DNA of 64,000 bases from Coniferiporia sulphurascens (Eukaryota > Basidiomycota > Agaricomycetes > Hymenochaetales > Hymenochaetaceae): positions 620,001 to 684,000 of the forward strand of contig NBBA01000006.1 in assembly GCA_002794785.1 (NCBI GenBank), in the 5' to 3' direction. Below are positions 55,860 through 64,000 of this stretch, piece after piece; position 1 is the stretch's first letter; each line of letters begins with the position of its first letter. The notes below the pieces were generated by a model, which was not told the DNA's origin, searched no databases, and worked only from the letters and a program-made list of their open reading frames with translations. Both the position numbers and the translations under genes were made by a program.

Positions 55860-58679
55860 TCCTGCCTTCATGCCCATACTGCCACCATGAATTTTCTGGC
55901 ACAGCAGGTTTCAGTTGACATATTGTGCTGAAGGCAACTTGTTGGCAAAAGGAAGAGGAAATGCTTGCTGAAGACCAAGACATCCAATTAGAAGCAAGGG
56001 AACTTCAATCTGTTTCCCCCCCCCAACGAAGGTTTTATTGCAGGTGACGAAGGCTGTGATTTAGACAATCCAATTCATGGCTTTCATGCAAACAAAGACA
56101 ATGACTTTCCCCATGTGTCAGTTGATCAGCCTCGTTGTGTGACTGTGGAGGATGCTGGTGCTGATGATAGAAATGCCAGTGATACACCAAGATATATCAT
56201 AGAACATGATCATCAGCTGGGTGCTCCTTTATCAGATGAACTTCGACCAACTTGATATGAAACTTTGAGGCAAGAGTACATGGCATGCAGTGGACTGTGC
56301 AGTCCATTCACAGACAAGGACGAGTGGGAATTCACAAGATGGTGCATACAGAGAATTGGGAAGGGAGTGACTGATGAGCTCCTGGCTATGAATTATGTGA
56401 GTGTGATCTTCTACTTGCAGGACAAGACTTATTGATTCCATTATGCAGCTCCAACAATGATGTCAACCATCCTTCCATAATGCCTGTGCACTGCATCAAA
56501 CCTTGGAGGACCTCCCCAAAAGGAATGCATGGGTATGCAACGTTGTGGAAGTCAATGGAGACCTCGAGGATCCCAATGGCAACATGTTATCGGAATCTTA
56601 TGAACTGTGGAGGCGCAATCCAGTAGAGCTCATACGGGAACTCATTGGCAACCCGGTTTTAGGCCAGCATTTAGCATATGCCCCCAAACACACATACACT
56701 GATGAGCACTGCACTGTATGCATCAACAATGAGATGTGGTCTGGCGACTGGTGGTGGGATAAACAGGTTTGCAAATATCACCATCCTTTTACTACTTGCA
56801 CCCCAATTTTTGTCATGCAGCCTTTACAGAATGAACTGCCATTGGGTGTGGCCATCGCCCCCATTATACTTGCATCAGATGAGACACAGTTATCTCAGTT
56901 CAGTGGCAACAAAACTGCTTGGCCAGTATATCTCACTATTGGGAATATATCAAAGAATATAAGGCAGCAGCCCATGGCACATGCATCAGTATTGTTGGGT
57001 TACATCCCTAAGGCCCACTACGACTGCTTTAAGACAAAGGATGCAGCGAGGGAGGTGAAATGGGGCTTATTTCACCATTGCATGCGCCTCATACTGGAGC
57101 CTCTAATAGTAGCAGGCCGAAATGGTGTCGAAATGCTTTGCACCGACGGCCGCACACACCTTGTATTCCCTATTGTCGCAGCTTATGTTGCCGATTATCC
57201 CGAGCAATGCTTGGTTGCATGCTGAAAAGGCATGGTGTGCCCTAAATGTACTGTGCCTCGGACAGAAGTTTCATTGTTGATGGATTTCCCCCTTCGAGAT
57301 CCAAACACCACCTTATGTGCCTTATGACGCAACACAAACCCCAATAGACTTGAGACTCCTGCAGCTTTTGTAGCAGAGGGCCTGTGACCAGTGTACCCCC
57401 CATTTTGGGCCGATCTTCCCCATTGTAATATCTTCACAGTGATCACACCTGACATTTTACATCAACTGCACAAGGGTGTATTTAAAGATCATCTTGTGGA
57501 CTGGTGTTCCTTGCTTGCAGGGAAGAAGGATTTGGACACCTGGTTCAAATGTATTCCCCTGTTTCCTGCCCTCTGGCACTTTAGTAAGGGCATTTCCACC
57601 ATTTCACAATGGACAGGGACAGAACATAAAGAAATGCAATGGGTTTTTTTAGCCCTGCTTTCAGGCGCCATGCCTATGAAAATAGTACAAGTCACAAGAG
57701 GGATACTGGAATTCATCTACTATGCACAATTCCAGTCGCATTCTTCAGATACTTTGGCAGCAATGCAGCATTCCCTAGATTTGTTCTACATGAACAAAGA
57801 CAAAGTCGTTGCACTGGGTGTGTGGGAGAACTTGAATATCCCGAAAATGGCATCACTGAAGCATTATATCGCAATGATACATGAGCTAGGAACCACAGAT
57901 GGTGTCAACATGGAGTGGTCCAAATGTTTGCACATAGACTATGTGAAAAGGGGCTATTGTTAGATTTGCTCCCTGAGTAAGGGATTGAAACAAGTGATAA
58001 CAGATTCACACAGTAATACTAGTTAGTTTAGGGTAGGCTTGTTACCCTTCACTCACTAGAGTGTTAGAGCTGATGATGGTGGTAAGAGACAAGAGATGAA
58101 TTAAACTGCTTTTTACCACAATTTTACATTGGGCTTTTATACCCTACATGTTGTAGCCTATTTACTATGTTCTGGTGGTTACTACAACATACTACTCTCA
58201 CTTTATAAGTCATAGGAATGTTCTGGTACAATCCTGTACATGCTATTTACTATTCTTAGCTTCCTATGAGTCAGTTACATATTCCGGTACATTCTACAGC
58301 CTACTGTGCTATCTTTATCTTATGCTAGGACCTTCTCTGAGTTTCCATCGAGTCATACAGTATAATACCTAAGGTAACCATTCTCAGATACTACTATACC
58401 TATGATGCTTCTCCTGTGCGATGCATTATTTGTGGCTCCCATCAATTACATCTTTAATTGAGTGCCTTAGCTCCCATCGGTTATATTGCCAAATGCTTAA
58501 TTTAGATACTGCACTTATTATGGTCCTTGGCATCTTTAATCTTATCTAGTGCTTCTTTGTGGCTTCACACTTCTTCCCTTGATTGTGGCTTGGTCTTTGA
58601 TACTGCCTTTCTCATATATCTGGGATCTTATGCTTTGTCTTATTTATAATTCCATTGTTCCTAATACTGGTGTCTCCTG

Positions 58680-59261
58680 TGGTGTTCTGTTGTCTACTGG
58701 CATAAAGAGCTCTTCAGGTCCGGTAGCATTTATATTTGTTATCCTGCTATACCCTGGTGTGACTCTATATGAAGGTTCATCATTGAACCATCATATTATA
58801 ATCTCTTTATCTATTGGTACTAACTCCTGTCTTAGATTTGGTTCCTTTTGATCTACTGTTGTGTGTCCTTTGGCTATGAAGTTGGCTTTGTATGCAAATA
58901 GTTGTTCTCATAATTGTTTATTGATAGTATGAACTATTTGGTGTGCTGCTTCCGCATAATTGGTTGATGTAATAACCGCCCTTTGATAACATAATTCATT
59001 ATGTGGCTGATTATAAATCTTGGTTCTTGTGTAAGCACTGATTACATATCTATTCAATTGATATGAGAACATAGTCGCTCTATGTTCAATTATTACTTCT
59101 AGCCTTTCTGCCACTTGTTGTTCCCTTGTAGTATGATCAAATGTAATTTGACAGTTGTCATATCCTGCATTCTGTCCTACTGTTGTGCATGCAATATTAA
59201 AAGCTTTCCATGCTACTTGATCTGCATCTTTACAGCGTTGACATAGATTCCTGGTATCAAT
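58680..59261 (-). pseudogene. 215-codon ORF of family A, copy A3, disrupted
   Basis: Matches the A1 ORF body. It has the same TGA as copy A2 (near 58794) and further changes (a TGA near 58851 and a TGA near 58910). The start region is split by the Copia solo LTR 59271-59527. Confidence 0.75.
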
Positions 59262-59270
59262 TATAGTTAC

Positions 59271-59527
59271 TCTTAAATTCTACGCATGTTGTGGTAGACG
59301 ATGAGGTGCAGTGGTGCAGTAGAGGGGGAACAGGGTTATCAGTGTAAACCAATGTATTTCGTAGTAGAGACCAGCTCTCCTTATATACATCTACCATGAG
59401 CTACATATACTATAATTATCATAGCTCCTATTCAATTGCATTATCATTGCATTATTGTTCACTTAGTAAGATAGTTGTTCATATGACCTATCTTTATATT
59501 CAGTGCGTTCATTATATTTATTTAATA
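59271..59527 (-). mobile_element. Copia solo LTR inside A3 (257 bp)
   Basis: TCTTAAATTCTACGC...TATTTAATA (minus-strand Copia LTR) with TSD GTTAC on both sides (59266-59270, 59528-59532). It interrupts codon 5 or so of the A3 ORF. Confidence 0.93.
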
Positions 59528-59878
59528 GTTACTGGTCTTGCCATGTCGATCTTGCTAATCTGTCGATCCAGCGATCACAATTTTCATCAATTTACTAACA
59601 GCTATCACACAAGCAACCAGAAGAACTTCTTGTTGCAGATGACTATTTGGATGACATGTCAAGAATCTATGCACCTCTTCTCAAGTTACATTGCTTGGTG
59701 CAATTTGGAGTCGCAAGCGCCCCAACTGCAAATGCCTGGTCACGTGGCTGACGACAGTGGCTCCAACACTGCAGACGATGGGGCAGATGCAGATGATGAA
59801 GAAGAAGCTTTTCTTTCAGTGCCAAATGGCGGGCAGTCTTGTTATCGTTTGCCTAAGACTTGTCCATTTCTGCATAAA

Positions 59879-60321
59879 TGTTAGGTGGCAGCCGGAAATA
59901 ACTTGACAGGGCCCCCAAAGAGATCAACGAAACACTGACTAGTGCAAAGGGAACACCTAGTAATCTGAGGGGGGACTCAGAGGGACTATGTTCAGATCAT
60001 GCATAATGCTAAGTCAACATGATGGTAAGTAGATTGCTCAAAAATGAAAAGACCATACAGGTAAATACCTAAGTTGACATGATGGTAAGTAGAAGAGAAG
60101 AACAGGAAACAATAATGTTCGGCTCAACTACTTATAGGGCAATCAGAACATGTGAAGGTATTACCAAAAGTGAAAGGTCATGAGTCATAATGAGTCATTC
60201 AACTAAAGGGGATCAGGGAACAGGTGATCATGCTGAAAGGGGAAACATGAAAGGAAAGAACAGAAAAGGAAAAAGGATCGGAGGCAGATGAAAAAGGAAA
60301 GAAGATCGACTGCATCTAACA
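59879..60321 (+). mobile_element. Family D solo LTR, copy D3 (443 bp)
   Basis: TGTTAGGTGGCAGCC...GACTGCATCTAACA with perfect TSD ATAAA (59874-59878 and 60322-60326). It splits the Plavaka frame between CPFLHK and LIQDVI. Confidence 0.94.
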
Positions 60322-60555
60322 ATAAATTGATACAAGATGTCATTATTGAACATAAATTGCCATTATTTTTGAGCACCCTGACCAACTACCTTCAGCAACA
60401 AGATGCAGGGACAGAGCCTCCAAGCAAGCGCCATACTATCCCTGTCTACAAGACTCTCAAACTGCGGCTCCCCAGTATACCACAGGTTAGTGACAGTAAA
60501 CTCAACATGACCATACATGCCATGCCAGAAGTTCCCAGCAGACCTGGCTACAAGG

Positions 60556-60982
60556 TGTTACAAATTTCCTTTACTCATTGCCTTTATCAGCATTAGTCAT
60601 TTCTGCTGACTAAGCTACCTTGTATGCTGACTGATCCTAGCCTCATGATCAGTCAGACTCTTCTACCAGCTTCTATCTCTTTCCATGCTGACTGATCCTT
60701 ATTGTTTGCTCAGTCAGCCTTCCACATTGTTCTATAGTATTCTATGCATGTATATAAGGACTTGCTTTCAGAGCATCAAGCTACAAGCTTGTGCTCTTCG
60801 TTCAATAGAGCCTACTTGTTCACTATCCTCTCTGTGGGATATTAAGTCATCAGTCATCAGTCTACCAGTCTACTAGTCCTTGGGGAAACCCTTGCTCAAT
60901 TACCGTCTCATCTCTATTTCGTTTTACTCGGTCGATCCTTGTCGATCGCTTATTAAGCCTTACCTAATCAGTAGGCTTAACA
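60556..60982 (+). mobile_element. Family C solo LTR (427 bp)
   Basis: TGTTACAAATTTCC...AGGCTTAACA, related to but distinct from family B, with perfect TSD CAAGG (60551-60555 and 60983-60987). Contains GTATATAAGG (about 60750), a likely TATA. It splits the Plavaka frame between PGYK and GKPERF. Confidence 0.92.
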
Positions 60983-61285
60983 CAAGGGGAAGCCGGAGCG
61001 TTTCGACACAGTCCTCATCAGGATGGGAGGCACAACATCATCTTCAACTAGATCCATGGATGGTCAGTAAGACAGTTAGATCTCACATACATTATTGTTG
61101 AAAATGCTAACCTGTCTCATGCTAGGTTTGTGCCTCGCTAGAGTCAAAGTCATATTTGCTCTCCCTCTCCATTACTCCACTGTCCCTAGCAGACTGGCAT
61201 ATGTAGAATGGTTCCAGTTGTTCAGGAGCGAAGACCATGACACAGGGCTGCATGCATTGACTTGGGCCACAGCCAGGGGACATTG

Positions 61286-61542
61286 TCTTAAAATCTATGC
61301 ACGTTGTGGTAGACAATGAGGTGCAGTGGTGAAGTTGAGGCAAAGGTGGGTTATCAGCGTAAACCGATGTATTTCATGGTAGAGACCAGCTCTCCTTATA
61401 TACATCTACCGTGAGCTACGTATACTATAACTATCATAGCTCCTATTTGTATGGCGTTATCGTTGCGTTATCGTTCACTTAGTAAGGTAGTTGATCTTAT
61501 GACCACCTTTATATTTAGTACGTCAGTTATATTTATTTAATA
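61286..61542 (-). mobile_element. Copia solo LTR in the Plavaka gene (257 bp)
   Basis: TCTTAAAATCTATGC...TATTTAATA with perfect TSD CATTG (61281-61285 and 61543-61547). Splits the frame between ARGHC and QAAIIPLE. Confidence 0.94.
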
Positions 61543-61713
61543 CATTGTCAGGCAGCGATAATACCACTTGAAGACATTGAGCAAGGTATACATGTTGTTC
61601 CGAAATTTAGCAAGGAAGTCGATGCTTCCTGGACCCAAGGAAATGTGTTTGACAAATGCAATACTTTCTTTGTTAACAGTTTTATCAACATGCATACTTT
61701 CATATTGATGTGA

Positions 61714-61901
61714 CCAGGGATGCGGCCATGATGCCCATGCTCTGCATGGCGACTTTTTCACCCTTTCATACACAATGTTGGGCAGACTTGACTGGCTCAC
61801 CCATGTCTCATGACGGTAACACCGACTGGACGGATGGGTGCTGGATGGCCCATATGTGAGCACCTCATCTTAATGGTAACACCAAGTTGACAAGGGTGCT
61901 C
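61714..61901. other. Plavaka downstream region
   Basis: 188 bp between the transposase stop and element A4. It contains two near-direct ACGGTAACACC/ATGGTAACACC copies with AAGTTGACAAGGGTGC after the second. Confidence 0.4.
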
Positions 61902-61957
61902 TGTTAGTAAATTGATGAAAATTGTGATCGCCAGATCAACGGATTAGCAAGATCAAC

Positions 61958-62605
61958 ATGGCAAGACCCGTAATTTTAACTGATACAAGGAACCTGTGCC
62001 AATGCTGTAAAGATGCAGATCAAGTAGCATGGAAAGCTTTTAATATTGCATGTGCAACAGTAGGACAGAATGCAGGATATGATAACTGTCAAATTACATT
62101 TGATCATACTACAAGGGAACAACAAGTGGTGGAAAGGTTAGAAGTAATAATTGAACATAGAGTGACTATGTTCTCATATCAATTGAATAGATATGTAATC
62201 AGTGCTTACACAAGAACCAAGATTTATAATCAGCCACATAATGAATTATGTTATCAAAGGGCGGTTATTACATCAACCAATTATGCGGAAGCAGCACACC
62301 AAATAGTTCACACTATCAATAAACAATTACAAGAACAACTATTCACATACAAAGCCAACTTCATAGCCAAAGGACACACAACAGTAGATCGAAAGGAACC
62401 AAACCAAAGACAGGAGCTAGTACCAATAGATAAAGAAATTATAATACAATGGTTTAATGATGAACCATCATATAGAGTCACACCAGGGTATAGCAGGATA
62501 ACAAATATAAACACTATAGGGCCTGAGGAGCTCTTTATGCCAGTAGATGATAGAACACCAGAACAAACCCCTTTCAACATATCAATGGAAATGAATCAAG
62601 ATTAG
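61958..62605 (+). CDS. 215-aa ORF carried in family A element, copy A4 (unknown)
   Basis: Intact 215-codon frame, nearly identical to the ORF of copy A1. Key features are the LCQCCKDADQVAWKAF Cys cluster, YQLNRYVISAYTRTKIYNQ, and the C-terminal PFNISMEMNQD. It starts 57 bp from the element's 5' end and ends about 620 bp before its TATA box, in the same direction. The conservation of an intact frame in two copies, while two others carry the same nonsense codon, suggests it was coding when the younger copies moved. No known gag, pol or env motif is visible. Confidence 0.65.
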   Translation: MARPVILTDTRNLCQCCKDADQVAWKAFNIACATVGQNAGYDNCQITFDHTTREQQVVERLEVIIEHRVTMFSYQLNRYVISAYTRTKIYNQPHNELCYQRAVITSTNYAEAAHQIVHTINKQLQEQLFTYKANFIAKGHTTVDRKEPNQRQELVPIDKEIIIQWFNDEPSYRVTPGYSRITNINTIGPEELFMPVDDRTPEQTPFNISMEMNQD

Positions 62606-62748
62606 TCTACGGTAATAAGTAACAAGCCACAACAAGATAAGATTAAGAAGGCTAGCATAATCGCTGAGCCACACAAGTATATCTAAGTGTTCGGCTAAGA
62701 ATAGCTGATGGAAGCATGGTGATCAATTAGAAGACGCAATTGATGGGA

Positions 62749-63073
62749 GCCAAGTATAGCGCATTGTACAGCAGAACCAATTAGGAAATAAGGAGAAGCA
62801 TTATAGGTATAGTAGTATCTGAGAATGGTTAACTTAGGTATTGTACTGTATGACTCGATGGAAACTAGGGGAAGGTTCTAGTAAGGATAAAGATAGCATG
62901 GTAGGCTGTAGCCAAGTATAGCACATTGCACAGCAGAACCAATTAGGAAATCAGGAGAAGCATCATAGGTATAGTAGTACCCAAGACTGGTTACCTTAGG
63001 TATTATACTGCATGACTCGATGGAAACTTGGTGAAGGTTCTAGCATAAGATAAAGATAGCATGGTAGGCTGTA
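62749..63073 (+). repeat. Tandem duplication (162 bp x 2) inside A4
   Basis: Two copies begin GCCAAGTATAGC at 62749 and at 62911; each ends TGGTAGGCTGTA. The corresponding segment is single in A1 and A2. The copies differ at many scattered positions, so the duplication is not recent or was assembled from two A alleles. Confidence 0.8.
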
Positions 63074-63409
63074 GAACATACTGGAATAGACTGTTGACTC
63101 ATAGGAAGCTAAGAATAGTAAATAGCATGTACAGGATTGTACTGGAACATTCCTATGACTTACAAACACATAGTGGTATGTAGTGGTACATACTAGAATG
63201 TAGTAAATAGACTACAACATGTAGGGTATAAAAGCCCAAAGTAAAATTGCAGTAAAAAGCAGTTTAATTCACTCTTGTCTCTTACCACCATCATCAGCTC
63301 TAACACTCTAGTGAGTGAGGGGTACTAAGCCTGCCCTAAACTAACTAGTATCATTGTGTGAATCTGTTATCACTTGTTTCTAACCCTTAATCAGGGAGCA
63401 AATCTAACA

Positions 63410-63570
63410 GTTTACCCTCCCTCAGTCTACCGAAAATGATGTGTCAGGTCCACCCCCCAATCTGATTGAGAGGATTGGCAGAGTGACTCCAGAAGCTTGA
63501 GTGGCCCCAGAAGCTTACTTGATTTTGACATCCCTCTCCTCTGCTGTCATACCATCTTAAATCGAAGGAT
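63410..63570. other. Junction between A4 and ABC-A fragment
   Basis: A frame with LIERIGRVTPEA could be ABC-A debris but is weak. Confidence 0.3.
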
Positions 63571-63783
63571 TTGTTGACAGCAGAGAGAGTGTTGAGTCTT
63601 TTTGCACAAGACAAGGTCGCCTCAGGAATTTCCTCTTATGAAGTGCATGGGACTATGATGGAGGATATATTTTTGTCATTGATGAAAACCCATGAACAAG
63701 GCCTAAATGATGAACATGAGCTAGGACACACTATCAAGGAGGAAAGGGTGGAGACAAAGGATTCACTTAATTCTAACCCTTGA
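63571..63783 (+). pseudogene. ABC-A transporter fragment, post-NBD regulatory segment
   Basis: LTAERVLSLFAQDKVASGIS followed by SYEVHGTMMEDIFLSLM resembles the segment after an ABCA nucleotide-binding domain (EDxFL-type motif). The ORF then continues into hydrophilic sequence (NDEHELGHTIKEERVETKDS) and stops. Possibly another piece of the gene truncated at 46690. Weaker evidence than for that fragment. Confidence 0.42.
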
Positions 63784-64000
63784 GCTCCGAAAATACTTCA
63801 ATTGGCAAACGGAAGAGGTCATTCAGTTTTCAGTCAGGCATTCACAATATTTTACAAGCGCTATCTTATCGCTTGCCGCAACTGCCTTATTCTTGTACTT
63901 TATCTGGTTATTGTGGTAGTAGGCTCATGTGTCCCTCTAGTTTTCCTGTCAGAATAAATGCCGCCACCTGCGTCAATGTCATTGACAATAGTTTAAGCAA
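63784..64000. other. Right edge, unassigned
   Basis: 217 bp with no recognised feature. Confidence 0.4.

Larger units (their letters stand above)
57958..59600 (-). mobile_element. Family A element, copy A3 (1,643 bp with nested LTR)
   Basis: Ends TGTTAG...CTAACA with perfect TSD GCTAT (57953-57957 and 59601-59605), which proves LTR-type integration. Removing the nested Copia solo LTR and its TSD leaves 1,381 bp. The insertion lies in the Plavaka transposase frame. Confidence 0.94.
55860..61713 (+). pseudogene. Plavaka-type (CACTA-related) transposase, split by nested LTR insertions
   Basis: A C2H2-like finger SCPYCHHEFSGTAGFS (55870s) opens it. Later blocks: [108 protein letters not shown] and [14 protein letters not shown]. 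After insert A3, YHTSNQKNFLLQMTIWMT; after D3, KLIQDVIIEHKLPLFLSTLT; after C, KPERFDTVLI and RLAYVEWFQLF; after the Copia solo LTR, IIPLEDIEQGIHVVPKFSKE to the stop TGA 61711. At least five in-frame TGA codons (including 56254, 57223, 57326 and 57385) break segment 1. Coding segments: about 55860-57957, 59606-59878, 60327-60555, 60988-61285 and 61548-61713. Segment 4 keeps a host-like intron (GTCAGT...CTAG). Confidence 0.78.
61902..63409 (+). mobile_element. Family A element, copy A4 (1,508 bp)
   Basis: TGTTAGTAAATTGATG...GGAGCAAATCTAACA. TATAAAA at 63227-63233, about 180 bp before the 3' end. It is longer than A1 because of a 162-bp tandem duplication. The flanks (TGCTC, GTTTA) do not match. 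Confidence 0.88.

Noticed and set aside
61902..63409. Family A as a cut-and-paste DNA transposon with TIRs
   Set aside because: The inverted ends are only 6 bp, the TSD is 5 bp, and a TATA box followed by about 180 bp to a CA end matches LTR anatomy better.

Overview
The window looks like genomic DNA of a filamentous basidiomycete, probably an Agaricomycete. Genes are dense and broken by many 45-65 bp GT-AG introns with rare GC-AG introns. The protein families are fungal (EOS1, LTO1, WHI2-like BTB, DUF2470/DUF4499, SigF-like NTF2). The repeats include a Plavaka-type transposase, typical of mushroom-forming fungi. Exon maps below were drawn by eye from reading frames, splice consensus and family motifs.

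Positions 1-36,000 are a GC-richer housekeeping arm. In order it holds: a ZIP zinc transporter (cut by the left edge), two tandem paralogues of a very small Ile/Gly/Cys/Arg protein flanking a tRNA-Ala(CGC), a VWA/Med25-like protein, a WHI2-like BTB protein, LTO1, a copper amine oxidase, cyclophilin H, EOS1, a bifunctional saccharopine (LKR/SDH) enzyme, a DUF2470 membrane protein, a mitochondrial carrier-like protein, a coiled-coil/disordered protein, an SDR oxidoreductase, an NTF2-like protein and a large Ser-rich multi-TM protein. These are unrelated housekeeping functions with no obvious cluster logic. The tandem small-protein pair is the least explained coding material here.

From about 36 kb to the right end the DNA is AT-richer and made of nested transposable elements. 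A Copia element (256-bp LTRs, half-tRNA-iMet type primer site, TSD GTGAT) carries one long frame broken by six nonsense codons but no frameshift. At least four families of LTR-like units occur. Most are solo LTRs with perfect 5-bp target duplications: A (about 1.35 kb), B (about 0.53-0.56 kb), C (427 bp) and D (443 bp, three copies). A Plavaka transposase gene (about 55.86-61.71 kb) is split by four sequential insertions plus a fifth nested in one of them, and its frame is recovered when they are removed on paper. Fragments of an ABC-A transporter and of a DUF6532-like gene lie between the elements.

The most unusual item is family A. It has LTR architecture (TG...CA ends, 5-bp TSD, a TATA box about 180 bp from the 3' end) but carries a 215-codon ORF in its U3-like part, intact and almost identical in two of four copies. 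The other standout is the tandem pair of tiny proteins whose first exon is only the ATG codon, one copy using a GC-AG intron.
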